A stretch of 64,000 nt of DNA. Origin: Lachnospiraceae bacterium (GTDB lineage Bacteria > Bacillota > Clostridia > Lachnospirales > Lachnospiraceae). The notes beneath the pieces are model-generated. The model worked only from the letters and a program-made list of their open reading frames with translations. It had not been told where the DNA came from and ran no database searches. The stretch is taken from NCBI GenBank assembly GCA_902363665.1, contig CABJAW010000002.1:248001-312000 (forward strand), in the 5' to 3' direction. Made by a program: the position numbers and the translations under genes. Of the stretch, positions 33,731 to 43,241 are shown in pieces (the first letter of the stretch is position 1; each line of letters opens with the position of its first letter).

Positions 33731-35804
33731 GCTCCGATGCCTCCTCTCCTTCTGATCTTATTTTCAAATCCGGCGAAACCATTTCCTGTTCAAAATTTTC
33801 TGAATTCTTTTCCGGCTGCACAGTCCCTGCGTGATATTTTTTCACCGCATACCGCTCAATGTAGTCCATATTCCGCTTCTCATATTCCGTCTGCAGATCG
33901 CCGAAATAATCAAGCGGCACGATACGTGTCACGGCCTCACCATTTTCCTGATGGATCAGGATATGATGGCGGTCGCGTTCCGGATCCATCTCCGTGTAAT
34001 CACTGCGCCTGAAGAACAGCGGTGCGGAACTTGATTTTCTTGCCAGACTGGCATGAAGGACAAGCTGTGATACTGTCAGGATATCAAGCACCTCGTGGAT
34101 TCGCATCAGATCATGCGGATTGGAAGCCGTCAGTTTCGGAACGATTTCCGTCTCAAAGCTCTTTAAAAGATCAAGTCCTTCAAGAAGCAGCGCATCGCAT
34201 TTCACTCCGCCGCAGTAATTCTGCATCGCCTTGGAAATCGCCATATTGAGCTCTTTCCAGGACATTCCATCCTCTTTGTCTACGTAAAGCGGTGCATACA
34301 GCCGCTGCTTTTCTGCCTCTACATCCGCGTGATTTACCTCTCCGAGCGAAACGGTCCGTGCGTAGTCCGCTGCTTTTCTGCCCGCATAATAGCCGGTCGC
34401 ACATGCGAAGCCTGCGCAGTCCGATGCGTAGACCTGATCGCCTGCCGCATAAATCCCGTCAATGTTCGTCTTCATATCCCAGTCATGCATCACGCCGCCC
34501 GGTGCCCCAAAGAACTGGCGCTCCTGCTCCAGGAAATTCGCAGACTGCCAGCCCGTACCGTAGCTCTGCAGCATATGTTTTTCCGGGTCAAAACCGCGCT
34601 CTGTATAATTCTGATAGATCGGGATCTTCGTCTTCGCCTCTTCACCAACCATCATGCCCCAGATGACCTTCCGTTCTGCCTCCGGCATCCGGCTTAAATC
34701 CGCATAAAACGGCAGCTGATAACCACGCTTCATCAGCTCCTCAAAATTCAAAGTTTCCGGTCCGCGGTACTCATATTTCGGTTCGTCGATGACACCGCCC
34801 TTTAAGAAAAATTTCTGCCCCGGCGCCGGATAATACCGTTCAGACACCGTTTTCAGTTCTTTTCCGTCGCGGTCCACATATGGAATTTCCACGCCGCGCG
34901 CGTCAACCATCGTTGCCGCATACCATGTATTGTGGTTGTTGCCCGCACCGTACGGCGGGAAGCTGCGTCCTGCCGCGGAAAACTCCGCCCGCACCGATTT
35001 TTCCATCATCGTAAATTCGATACCGGCGCGCCAGCCCATTGCATGGCCGCTTCCGATACTCTGCATTGGACGAAACTCACAAAGTCCCGTCGTATCCGGA
35101 TTAAACAGCCAGACACGCGCCGGACGTGACATCGTCAGAACCGTAGATTTTGCACGGAAAATACAGAATTTTCCGGTGTGGACATTCATGCCCATCGCAC
35201 CAATTCCGCGCTTTTTCAGTGTCCCATCTGCGTCTGCTTTCTGCTCCACCAGAAGCGCCGTCGCCTCGGTCCGGTCATAAAGCTTTACCCCAAGCCGCCT
35301 CAGTTCTTTTACGAGTGCCGGCTTGAATGTCGAACCCCAGACGCGGATCGTATAGCGGTTCTTATAATCGTACGCAAACATCAGCTTTGTCTCGTCATCC
35401 CGGAACTCCGCACCTTTAAACTCATCATCCGTATCGCGCACCTTGCCGCCGAATGATTCCAGGTCAAGCAGACGGTCATATCCCTCGCGGCATTCAATGT
35501 AATGCGCGATACCGTTGCTGTACCAGTCCTGCTCGTTCACATATGCACTTGCGATTTCCTCCGGCGTCACCTGACAGCACGGATTCGTACAGGCCGACTC
35601 CCAGTGGTCAAAACCGGTGCCGCCGGAGCCGCTGCGCTCTGCCGCTCCTTTTTCCACCAGTGTTACGGATAAGCCGCTGCGTGCTGCCGCGATCGCCGCA
35701 AAGCAGCCTGCCAGGCCGCCGCCAAGGACAAGGACATCACTCTCGATGACCTCCTCCTGACCAGCCTCGTTCGCATACGGCCATGTATATTTCATCTCTT
35801 CCAT
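33723..35804 (-). CDS. FAD-dependent reductase/dehydrogenase, AprA-like alpha subunit
   Basis: A 693-residue cytoplasmic flavoprotein of the fumarate-reductase/AprA superfamily. The FAD site is VLVLGGGLAGCFAA (about 25-38), with the acidic end of the second strand at Glu51 and the flavin loop ERSGSGGTG at 56-64; GSGHAMGWRAG and TMMEKS at 251-270 follow the AprA pattern; GIYAAGDQVYASDCAG near 445-460 is the second FAD contact. Unlike the family's periplasmic reductases there is no signal peptide or flavin-transferase domain. Start ATG 35804 follows AAAGGAG. No sat, aprM or dsr genes are near, so a sulfate-reduction role is not supported; the partner importer, M42 peptidase and amidohydrolase suggest it acts on an imported peptide-like or amide compound. 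Substrate unknown. Confidence 0.82.
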   Translation of the reverse strand: MEEMKYTWPYANEAGQEEVIESDVLVLGGGLAGCFAAIAAARSGLSVTLVEKGAAERSGSGGTGFDHWESACTNPCCQVTPEEIASAYVNEQDWYSNGIAHYIECREGYDRLLDLESFGGKVRDTDDEFKGAEFRDDETKLMFAYDYKNRYTIRVWGSTFKPALVKELRRLGVKLYDRTEATALLVEQKADADGTLKKRGIGAMGMNVHTGKFCIFRAKSTVLTMSRPARVWLFNPDTTGLCEFRPMQSIGSGHAMGWRAGIEFTMMEKSVRAEFSAAGRSFPPYGAGNNHNTWYAATMVDARGVEIPYVDRDGKELKTVSERYYPAPGQKFFLKGGVIDEPKYEYRGPETLNFEELMKRGYQLPFYADLSRMPEAERKVIWGMMVGEEAKTKIPIYQNYTERGFDPEKHMLQSYGTGWQSANFLEQERQFFGAPGGVMHDWDMKTNIDGIYAAGDQVYASDCAGFACATGYYAGRKAADYARTVSLGEVNHADVEAEKQRLYAPLYVDKEDGMSWKELNMAISKAMQNYCGGVKCDALLLEGLDLLKSFETEIVPKLTASNPHDLMRIHEVLDILTVSQLVLHASLARKSSSAPLFFRRSDYTEMDPERDRHHILIHQENGEAVTRIVPLDYFGDLQTEYEKRNMDYIERYAVKKYHAGTVQPEKNSENFEQEMVSPDLKIRSEGEEASEHE

Positions 35805-35815
35805 ATCGTTCTCCT

Positions 35816-36793
35816 TTACAGCTCCAGTCCTTCTGCATACGGACACGCCGTGTAATGCCCCGGCTGCGTCTCCCGCAGCTCCATAGTACAGCTTCTGCAT
35901 TCCTCCTTCGCATACGGACAGCGTGCCGCAAAACGGCAGCCCGGCTTCGGATTGATCGGGCTTGTAACCTCGCCCTGCAGCAGTTCTCTGCGCTTGTGGC
36001 AGGATTCAATGCTCGGGATCGGGATCGCATTGAGCAGCGCCCGCGTGTACGGATGCTGTGGATGCTCAAAAATCTCGTCCGCCGGAGCATACTCCACACA
36101 TTTTCCAAGATACATGACCATGATCTCATCCGAAATATGTTTTACAACGGAAAGGTCATGTGTGATAAAGATATACGTCAGATTCCGGTCCTCCTGCAGA
36201 TCCATCAGAAGATTCAGGATCTGTGCCTGAATCGATACGTCAAGCGCCGATACCGGTTCGTCACAGACGACAAATTCCGGATTGAGGATCAGTGTGCGGG
36301 CGATTCCGATTCGCTGCCGCCGTCCGCCGTCCAGCTCATGTGGGTAAGCCGCTGCAAGCCTTGGCGCCAGTCCGACGATCTCCATGATCTCATCCACACG
36401 ATTATCAATTTCCTGTCTCTTTTTGCACAGCTTGTTGACAATTAACGGTTCTGCGATCAGCTGGCGAACTGTCATTCGCCCGTTCAGGCTTGAGTACGGA
36501 TCCTGAAAGATCATCTGCATTTTCGGGCGCACGGCCTTCATCTGCTTTTTGCCAAGCTTCGCAATGTCCGTTCCCTGAAACAGAATTTCTCCGGCCGTCG
36601 GCTCATTTAAACATAATAAGGTGCGTCCAAGCGTTGATTTTCCACAGCCGGACTCGCCTACCACACCGAGCGTCCTGCCCCTCTGGATCCGAAAGCTCAC
36701 ATCATCCACCGCATGCAGCATTCCGCCCGGTGTTTTGAAATATTTTTTGAGGTTTTTTACTTCAAGAAGTGTCTCGCTCTTTTTATTTTCCAT
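35816..36793 (-). CDS. Peptide-type ABC importer ATPase, OppF/DppF
   Basis: A 325-residue ATPase. Walker A GESGCGKST, signature region DGGRRQRIGIAR (the usual SGGQ is DGGR), Walker B FVVCDEPVSALDVS and the C-terminal Opp/Dpp extension with Cys-rich PGCRFAARCPYAKEEC, which binds an iron-sulfur cluster in related DppF proteins. The start is taken at ATG 36793, 11 bases inside the OppD end; a GTG at 36808 is an alternative. It powers the importer together with OppD. The flavoprotein starts 11 bases after its stop. Confidence 0.93.
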   Translation of the reverse strand: MENKKSETLLEVKNLKKYFKTPGGMLHAVDDVSFRIQRGRTLGVVGESGCGKSTLGRTLLCLNEPTAGEILFQGTDIAKLGKKQMKAVRPKMQMIFQDPYSSLNGRMTVRQLIAEPLIVNKLCKKRQEIDNRVDEIMEIVGLAPRLAAAYPHELDGGRRQRIGIARTLILNPEFVVCDEPVSALDVSIQAQILNLLMDLQEDRNLTYIFITHDLSVVKHISDEIMVMYLGKCVEYAPADEIFEHPQHPYTRALLNAIPIPSIESCHKRRELLQGEVTSPINPKPGCRFAARCPYAKEECRSCTMELRETQPGHYTACPYAEGLEL

Positions 36794-37784
36794 CGATCCT
36801 GTTTCCACCCTTTCCGGCCAGATGGCATCTCACAAGATGACCGTCCTTTTCCCACGTCTGCGGTTTCTGTTTCCGGCACTGCTCCATGCAGTGTTTGCAC
36901 CGCGGCGCAAAACTGCAGCCTTCCGGAAGATTGGAAGGATCCGGCATCAGACCCTCGATCGGATGCAGACGTCTCGCATTCTCCTTCAGGTTCGGAATGG
37001 AACCAAACAGGCCGACCGTATACGGATGGTGCTCATCACCGGTAAAAATCTGCTCCAGTGTACCGTATTCTACGATCTCTCCTGCATACATGATGCCGAC
37101 CTTATCGCACGTCTCCGCGACTACACCAAGGTCATGCGTGATCATGATCACGGAGGTTCCATATTTTCTCTGCAGGTCACAGATGATCGAAAGGATCTGC
37201 GCCTGAATCGTCACATCAAGCGCCGTCGTCGGTTCATCCGCAATCAGCAGCTGCGGGTTACAGACGAGCGCCATCGCGATGACAACTCTCTGCCGCATGC
37301 CGCCGGAAAATTGATACGGATACTCCCTGCCTCTTTCTTTCGGGATCCCGACAAGCTCCAGCGTCTCGTCAACCTTCTGTTCGATCTCTTTTGAGGACAT
37401 CTCGCTGCTGTGATGCAGATAAAGTGCCTCACCGATCTGCTCACCGACCGTGAGCACCGGATTCAATGCCGTCATCGGATCCTGAAAGATCATGGAAATA
37501 CTCTGTCCTCTGACCTTCTGCATTTCATGCTCACTTAAATTCAGCAGATTCTGCCCCTCAAACAGCACTTTTCCGCCTGTCACATGGCCGGTTCGCTCCG
37601 GCAAAAGACCAAGGATTCCAAGTGCAGTCGTCGTCTTTCCGGCTCCCGTCTCACCGACAAGTCCCAGTGTTTCTCCTGCACCGATGGAAAAGCTGATATC
37701 GTTGACGGCATAAACCGTTTCCAGATCTGTCTTATAACAGATCGATAAATTTTCAATCTTTAATACTTCTTCTTTTGCTTCCAT
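36783..37784 (-). CDS. Peptide-type ABC importer ATPase, OppD/DppD
   Basis: A 333-residue ATPase with Walker A GETGAGKT at 44-51, signature FSGGMRQRVVIAM, Walker B LLIADEPTTALDV and the Opp-type C-terminal domain (EGCSFAPRCKHCMEQC). GGGAGG precedes the ATG, and the gene overlaps OppF by 11 bases. It forms a heterodimer with OppF on the cytoplasmic face of the DppBC permeases. Confidence 0.95.
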   Translation of the reverse strand: MEAKEEVLKIENLSICYKTDLETVYAVNDISFSIGAGETLGLVGETGAGKTTTALGILGLLPERTGHVTGGKVLFEGQNLLNLSEHEMQKVRGQSISMIFQDPMTALNPVLTVGEQIGEALYLHHSSEMSSKEIEQKVDETLELVGIPKERGREYPYQFSGGMRQRVVIAMALVCNPQLLIADEPTTALDVTIQAQILSIICDLQRKYGTSVIMITHDLGVVAETCDKVGIMYAGEIVEYGTLEQIFTGDEHHPYTVGLFGSIPNLKENARRLHPIEGLMPDPSNLPEGCSFAPRCKHCMEQCRKQKPQTWEKDGHLVRCHLAGKGGNRIDGK

Positions 37785-37794
37785 CGCAGCCTCC

Positions 37795-38694
37795 CTAATC
37801 CTTCAGTTTCGGATCCAGTGCATCTGTCAGTCCGTCACCCACCAGGTTGAATGCCAGGGAAGAAAGAATGATAAAGATGCCCGGAAATACCAGCATGTAC
37901 GGCGCTGTAAACAGATATGTCTGCGCATTTGAGAGCAGTGCGCCCCACTCCGGAGACGGCGGCTGGATTCCCATGCCGATAAAGCTAAGCCCGGCTGCGG
38001 AAAGGATCATATCTGAAATTGACATGGTAGTGTTTACAATGATCGGTCCCATTGCATTCGGCAGCACGTAGCGGAACAGGATGCGCGGCGTCGATGTGCC
38101 GTACGACCTCGCGGCCTCCACATAGTCCTGCTCGGCAACTGTCAGCACAAGCGAACGGATCAGCCGCACATTACCCGGAATGCACGATACCGTGATTGCA
38201 ATAATCAGGTTGCGCAGGTTCGTGCCGAGCGCCGCCACAACGGCCAGGGATAACAGAATCGGAGGCACGCAGGCAAATACATCAATGATACGGCAGATCA
38301 CGTTGTCGACCACGCCGCCGAAATAACCTGCACTTGCTCCAAGGATCGCTCCGAATACAAGCGCCATCAAACTTGTCGCTACTCCGATAAACAGGGAAAA
38401 TCTGGATCCGTGCACGACTCTGGCAAACAGGTCGCGGCCATATTCATCGGTTCCGAAAAAGTGTGTCAGGCTCGGTCCCTGAAGCCGGTCAGCTCCCACC
38501 TGCTCAATACATTTTGAATACGGGACGATCAGATCCGCAAACAATGCGATGCCCAGAATAAAGACCAGAATCACAAGTCCGAGCACGGCAGCCTTGTTTT
38601 TGCGGTATCGCCGCCAGATTTCTTTCAGCTGTGAAGTTTTCTTTTTGCTCCGCGTCACGCCTGCACTGCGGAGTGTCTGTGTTGTCTCAGCCAC
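37795..38694 (-). CDS. Peptide-type ABC importer permease, OppC/DppC
   Basis: A 299-residue permease with an N-terminal cytoplasmic lead, about six membrane helices and the coupling loop EAARSYGTSTPRILFRYVLP. FGTDEYGRDLFARVVHG is the typical OppC_N signature. I choose GTG 38694: GGAGG lies eight bases upstream and the GTG overlaps the DppB stop (GTGGCTGA). Longer in-frame starts fall inside DppB without ribosome sites. It pairs with DppB to form the channel. Confidence 0.93.
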   Translation of the reverse strand: MAETTQTLRSAGVTRSKKKTSQLKEIWRRYRKNKAAVLGLVILVFILGIALFADLIVPYSKCIEQVGADRLQGPSLTHFFGTDEYGRDLFARVVHGSRFSLFIGVATSLMALVFGAILGASAGYFGGVVDNVICRIIDVFACVPPILLSLAVVAALGTNLRNLIIAITVSCIPGNVRLIRSLVLTVAEQDYVEAARSYGTSTPRILFRYVLPNAMGPIIVNTTMSISDMILSAAGLSFIGMGIQPPSPEWGALLSNAQTYLFTAPYMLVFPGIFIILSSLAFNLVGDGLTDALDPKLKD

Positions 38695-39637
38695 GGCTCT
38701 TTCCTCCATTCTGATATTTTGCCTTGATACGTGGGTCAATAAATGCATACAGCACATCGACCAGCAGGATTACGAAACTGAACAGCACCGCCAGGAATAA
38801 CGTTGCTCCCATAACCATCGGAATATCCTTCTGGCGGATCGCAGTCGTGATCAGCGTGCCCATGCCCGGCATCGCAAATACCGTCTCCGCGATGATCGCA
38901 CCGCCAAGCGAGGCACCGAAGCCTCCGCCAAGCGTTGTGACGACCGGAAGAAGCGCGTTGCGCAGTGCATGCTTCCAGATGATGCGTTTTTCGGATGCGC
39001 CCTTTGCCTTCGCCGTGCGGATATACTCCTGACGGATCGTCTCCAGCATTGCCGAACGCGTCAGACGCAAAAGCCCGGCGGCAGAAGTCAGCGAAACGGT
39101 CAGCGTCGGTAAAATAAAATGCTTCAATGAGCTTGCTCCAAAGGATGGCAGCCAGCCAAGCTTTAACGCAAACAGGAGAAGCAGCATCAGTCCAAACCAG
39201 AAGCCCGGAATCGATGCGAAGATCAGCGCTACCACCACACAGACGTGATCCAGCACAGAATACTGCCGCACTGCCGAAAGAATACCGAGAGAAATTCCGA
39301 TAATCGAGGATACAGCCATCGATAAAACAGCCAGTGTCAGCGTGTTCGGAAAACGTGACATAATATCCGCCATGACCGGACCGCGGCTCTGGTAAGAAGT
39401 ACCGAGGCTGAAATGAAAGATAATGTCGCCAATATAATTAAAAAACCGGATCAGAAACGGCTTGTCATATCCAAATTCCGCATTCAGTGCGGCGATGTCT
39501 TCCGGCTTTGCCGTGATGCCGAGGATGATCGAACCAGGATCACCAGGCGTCAGCGACAGGATGGTAAACACAAGAAATGCCACCCCGAGCAGCACCGGAA
39601 TCATATATAAGATTCGTTTGATTACGTATTTTGTCAT
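38687..39637 (-). CDS. Peptide-type ABC importer permease, OppB/DppB
   Basis: A 316-residue permease with six membrane helices, the first at residues 9-29 followed by LTPGDPG, the OppB/DppB signature. The coupling loop is RTAKAKGASEKRIIWKHALR. AAGGAG lies ten bases before the ATG. It is separated from its binding-protein gene by 353 bases holding a MITE and a strong hairpin, whereas every downstream junction in the operon is tight. Confidence 0.94.
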   Translation of the reverse strand: MTKYVIKRILYMIPVLLGVAFLVFTILSLTPGDPGSIILGITAKPEDIAALNAEFGYDKPFLIRFFNYIGDIIFHFSLGTSYQSRGPVMADIMSRFPNTLTLAVLSMAVSSIIGISLGILSAVRQYSVLDHVCVVVALIFASIPGFWFGLMLLLLFALKLGWLPSFGASSLKHFILPTLTVSLTSAAGLLRLTRSAMLETIRQEYIRTAKAKGASEKRIIWKHALRNALLPVVTTLGGGFGASLGGAIIAETVFAMPGMGTLITTAIRQKDIPMVMGATLFLAVLFSFVILLVDVLYAFIDPRIKAKYQNGGKSRG

Positions 39638-39666
39638 CTAAGACATACTCCTTCCTCATAACAGAA

Positions 39667-39700
39667 GGCGGAGATGCCGGATTTTTCCCGGATCCCCGCC
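39667..39700 (-). terminator. Intra-operon hairpin before DppB
   Basis: Arms GGCGG-a-GAT-g-CCGG / CCGG-ATC-c-CCGCC around a six-T centre. It lies between the MITE and DppB; no T run follows, so it is probably an mRNA-stability or attenuation hairpin. The rest of 39700-39838 shows no gene. Confidence 0.45.
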
Positions 39701-39838
39701 TGCTGCGCTCTAGCAGCTTATCTGCTGTTTTCATGAACGGATGCTTTTTTCGCTCCGTACTTTTTTGTTCCCGGACACTTTTTACGATTTCGCGGACACT
39801 TACGTCCGTTTTCTGCACGTTTTTTTGTTTGCAGATAC

Positions 39839-39982
39839 GTAACTGTTCAGAACCACCTCCAAAATGCTGCGCATTTCGTCGGTGTGGCGTATCCGCCAAA
39901 TAGATTTCCATGTAAAAGTGTTCATTCATGCAAGCATGATTCACACTTTTGCATGAAAATCTGCTTGGCTCTGAACAGTTAC
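39839..39982 (+). mobile_element. IS66-type MITE, copy 2 (144 bp, divergent centre)
   Basis: Same terminal repeats; flanked by a perfect 8-bp duplication GCAGATAC (39831-39838 and 39983-39990). About 70 central bases differ from the other copies but again form a hairpin (AAAAGTGTTCATTCATG against its complement), so the centre was replaced. It lies eight bases after the stop codon of the binding protein. Confidence 0.92.
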
Positions 39983-39990
39983 GCAGATAC

Positions 39991-41484
39991 TTACTCAGCC
40001 CAGGAGAAATCATACAGGTAGTAGTTTCCTTCCAGTACAAATTCCGGACAGGTCAGGTCGCTGTTGTATGCGTACAGTGTCATCGGGTTGCACATTACCG
40101 CGTAGATCGCCTCGTCCTGTGCCTTTGTAAAGATCTCATTGAAGATCTCTGCCCGCTTGTCGTTGTCTGTCTCAGTTCTCGCCTGCTCAAACAGCTTGTC
40201 CATCTCTTCATCGGAGTATCTTGCATTGTTTGCGATTCCGATATAGTCAGAAGTAAATGCCATCTCCAGTGTCTGCGTGTCTCCTTCCAGAGTCATATTC
40301 AGCGCCGTAATTCCGTAGCTTCCGTTCTGCAGGTCACTGATGTAAGAGTTGAACTCTTTTACGGAAATTGTCACATCCAGTCCGACTGCCTTCAGGTCAT
40401 TCTGAATTACGGTTGCCAGATTGGAGTATTTCTCTGCTACCAGGATCTCACCAAGATCATACGGTGTCTCGATGCCTGCCTCTGCAAGCAGCTCTTTTGC
40501 TTTCTCCGGATCGTAGGTGTACTGGAACTGGTCATCCGAATAACCGAAACGCTCTTTTGCACAGATGTTGGAGTTTACTTCCGCCTCGCCGTCGTAGCAT
40601 ACTGCCACGAGGTTGTCACGGTCGATTGCATAGTTGATTGCCTGACGAACCTTCACATCATTGAACGGCTCTTTTTCTGTGTTCATTGCGATGTAAGAAA
40701 ATGCGGAGGTCGGCACCTCAGCGATCGTGATCGCCGGGTTTGCTTCCAGCTGCGGCTTCGTCGCGGAATCAATCTCTGCGAAGTTTACCTCACCGGTCTG
40801 CAGTGCGATTGCCTTTGTGGAGGAATCCGGAATCACCTCAAAGGTCACTTCCTTGATCTCCGGTGCTCCTCTGTAGTAATCCTCATTTGCTTCCAGTTTG
40901 ATATTGCTTCCCTTTGCGCGGCTGACAAACTTGTACGGGCCGGTTCCGATCGGATTGTTCACGAAATCATCCTCGGAGGACTCATAGTATGCTTTCGATG
41001 CGATCATCGGAGAACAGATACCCTGCAGGAACGGGGAATACGGTGCATCCAGATGACATACCACGGTGTGCTCGTCTGTTGCCTCTACGCTGGAAAGCAT
41101 GGAGATCTGAGATCCCTGATATTCGGATGCCTTGTACAGCTCAATGGAAAATACCACATCGTCTGCCGTAACCGGTGTGCCATCGTGGAACGTCACATCG
41201 TCTCTTAAATGGAAGGTATAATCCAGTCCGTCATCGCTGATCTCATAACTCTCTGCGATACGCGGCTCCGGATCTTTTGTTCCATCCGGGCTGTAGTAAA
41301 GCAGGGTGTCGTAAATCTGGTTCAGTACGCCGAGCTCTACCGTGGTAGAAAAATCTGTCGGATGAAGGGTATCCACATCCGCATCCACTGCAACTACAAT
41401 GTCGCTCTTGTCTGCTGCGAATGAAGTCATGGATACTGCCATGCAAAGGCATGCAGCAGCGAGTAAAGCAAGTCTCTTTTTCAT
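39991..41484 (-). CDS. Peptide-type ABC transporter substrate-binding protein
   Basis: A 497-residue binding protein of the SBP_bac_5 (OppA/DppA) family: VAVDADVDTLHPTDF near the mature start, YTFHLRDDVTFHDGTPVTADDVVFS at about 90-115 (the family signature, here in part), and GTGPYKFVS. The signal peptide (1-24) ends SFA before AD. Two Cys at 12 and 14 sit too early and in the wrong context for a lipobox. AAAAGGAGG precedes the ATG. Family members bind peptides, nickel, opines or sugars; the adjacent M42 peptidase and amidohydrolase favour a peptide-like ligand. First of the importer genes, separated from its permeases by a MITE. Confidence 0.92.
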   Translation of the reverse strand: MKKRLALLAAACLCMAVSMTSFAADKSDIVVAVDADVDTLHPTDFSTTVELGVLNQIYDTLLYYSPDGTKDPEPRIAESYEISDDGLDYTFHLRDDVTFHDGTPVTADDVVFSIELYKASEYQGSQISMLSSVEATDEHTVVCHLDAPYSPFLQGICSPMIASKAYYESSEDDFVNNPIGTGPYKFVSRAKGSNIKLEANEDYYRGAPEIKEVTFEVIPDSSTKAIALQTGEVNFAEIDSATKPQLEANPAITIAEVPTSAFSYIAMNTEKEPFNDVKVRQAINYAIDRDNLVAVCYDGEAEVNSNICAKERFGYSDDQFQYTYDPEKAKELLAEAGIETPYDLGEILVAEKYSNLATVIQNDLKAVGLDVTISVKEFNSYISDLQNGSYGITALNMTLEGDTQTLEMAFTSDYIGIANNARYSDEEMDKLFEQARTETDNDKRAEIFNEIFTKAQDEAIYAVMCNPMTLYAYNSDLTCPEFVLEGNYYLYDFSWAE

Positions 41485-41685
41485 AATGTTTTCCTCCTTT
41501 TTGTGTCGGCGCGAAGATTCGGCCGGTCCTTTTCCTCTATTGCTGCTCCGCACAGTTCTCACTGCGGTGGTTGTGCGCGGAGGTGTTTCTTTTTTCCTGC
41601 GATAAAATTTCTCCTGTTTACCTTCAAATGTGTTTGAAAAACTATTTCACCAATTTGTCCGAAGCGTAAATGCAGTTCATCATTG

Positions 41686-42948
41686 TCATATTTTGAGTGG
41701 AATAAATTCAATTTCTTCCTGCGTAAGTCTGCCTGCTGCTTTCAGGAATCCATCCAGCACCTCTTTATCCCAGACGTTCTCGCCCTGGAATACCATGCGG
41801 ATCTTTCGCACTGCCCCGACTGCCTCCAGCGGGTTTTCCTCCAGTACAATCAGATCTGAATCCAGTCCCGGAAGAAGCTTGCCTTTCTGATCCGAGATGC
41901 CGATGTACTCTGCCGGCCGGCTTGTCGCCGCCGCAAGCGCCGCATACCTTGTCATGCCATATGCATCCACCAGACTCTCCAGCTCATCCGCCATGGCAAA
42001 TCCCGGAACCACACCTGCATACGGGCAGTCCGTACCGGCCATCACCCTGTCAGAGTATTCCAGGAAGGTTCTTCCACGGTCGATGATCGTCTGAAAATCC
42101 GGCTTTATGCCAAGCTTGCGGTAATTCTCGCAGGTAATTTCATTTTCTTCTTCCCATCTCTTTCGGATGCATTCCGGCAGATCCTCAAAATGCTCCACCT
42201 CGGTCAGCTGTTTTCCGTTCCAGACGTAGTCCGGAAGCGTCTTGCAGACCACATGGGTCGGGCAGAACCACATGCCATGCTGTGCAGCATAAACGATGTC
42301 TTCTTTTTCCCGTGGAAGCGAGCTCGTATGTTCACAGCAGGAATACCCCGCATCGATCAGCGATTTATAATCAAGGATCTTCGTCATATGACCGCATGGC
42401 GGAAGTCCTTCCTCTGCTGCTCTTCGCAGCAGATACTTATACAGTTTCGGCTCCATCGACGGATACGTCTTCAGCCACAGAAATCCGTATTTTTTCGTAT
42501 AAGCGATGATGTTCTCCGCATCTGCCTTCGAACGAATAATGATATTCGTGTTGTCAGGAATTGTCGGATCCTCGCCGTCTGCGATCGGACCGCTGGAATA
42601 AATGTACGGACCTCTTCGCGTTCCGGCTAAAATCTCATCACGCCACTTTGCATGTCCGGCAAAGCCCTGCATGTTGCGGACCGAAGTCACGCCGCTTGCA
42701 AGGAAAAAATCACCCATATAACTCTCATCGTAATGCACATGCGAATCAATCATGCCCGGCATGACCACGCAGCCTGAGACATCGATCACATCTGCATTTT
42801 CCGGGATCGTTTCTTTTCGATCTGAGATTTTAACAATCTTCCCATTCTCGATCCACAAATCTGCGTCCTTTAAAACGGAGCCGTCATTCATCGTAAGCAG
42901 TTGTCCGTTTTTCAGAATTGTGAGGCCTTTTATCCTTGTATTTTCCAT
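41686..42948 (-). CDS. Amidohydrolase, imidazolonepropionase/prolidase-like
   Basis: A 420-residue metal-dependent hydrolase. Metal ligands can be assigned: His70 and His72 (DSHVHYD), Lys160 as candidate carboxylated lysine (WLKTYPS), His187 (CGHMTK), His207 (CEHTSS), and Asp307 (AGTDCP). A small N-terminal beta-sandwich and a C-terminal SDLIVLEENPLE segment complete the urease-superfamily layout. Relatives hydrolyse Xaa-Pro/Xaa-Arg dipeptides, cyclic imides or imidazolones. Start ATG 42948 is chosen over a GTG nine codons upstream; its ribosome site (GAAAGAAG) is weak. It lies between the M42 peptidase and the importer genes and probably cleaves the imported molecule. Substrate unknown. Confidence 0.82.
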   Translation of the reverse strand: MENTRIKGLTILKNGQLLTMNDGSVLKDADLWIENGKIVKISDRKETIPENADVIDVSGCVVMPGMIDSHVHYDESYMGDFFLASGVTSVRNMQGFAGHAKWRDEILAGTRRGPYIYSSGPIADGEDPTIPDNTNIIIRSKADAENIIAYTKKYGFLWLKTYPSMEPKLYKYLLRRAAEEGLPPCGHMTKILDYKSLIDAGYSCCEHTSSLPREKEDIVYAAQHGMWFCPTHVVCKTLPDYVWNGKQLTEVEHFEDLPECIRKRWEEENEITCENYRKLGIKPDFQTIIDRGRTFLEYSDRVMAGTDCPYAGVVPGFAMADELESLVDAYGMTRYAALAAATSRPAEYIGISDQKGKLLPGLDSDLIVLEENPLEAVGAVRKIRMVFQGENVWDKEVLDGFLKAAGRLTQEEIEFIPLKI

Positions 42949-43034
42949 ATTTTTTACTTCTTTCTTGCTTATCACTGCATGTTATCTGACATGTACCTGT
43001 CTGTTTTTCTTTTGGCATTTATCATTTATAAAAT

Positions 43035-43176
43035 GTAATTGTTCAGAGCCAGGCAAAATTTCATAAAACAGGCGAAAAATGCTTGCATTTTTAAGCCTGT
43101 TTTTGAAATTTTATTTGGCGGATACGACACACCGACGAAATGCGTAGCATTTTGAAGGTTGGCTCTAAACAGTTAC
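43035..43176 (-). mobile_element. IS66-type MITE, copy 3 (142 bp)
   Basis: Inverted orientation. One end reads GTAATTGTTCAGAGCCA, the other ends GGCTCTAAACAGTTAC. Flanked by a perfect 8-bp duplication TATAAAAT (43027-43034 and 43177-43184). Lies within the operon between the M42 and amidohydrolase genes. Confidence 0.93.
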
Positions 43177-43241
43177 TATAAAATACATCTTCATAGTCCG
43201 CTTCCAGGTCTGCCAGCAAAAACTTTCAACTCTCACTAACA

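Noticed and set aside
33407-35804. True dissimilatory sulfate reduction (aprAB)
   Set aside because: Motifs resemble AprAB, but no sat, qmo or dsr genes are in the window and the pair is embedded in a peptide-type import operon.
39540-40040. Minus-strand protein gene spanning the gap before DppB
   Set aside because: The frame runs through a MITE and overlaps the ends of both flanking genes in other frames; composition is repeat-derived.
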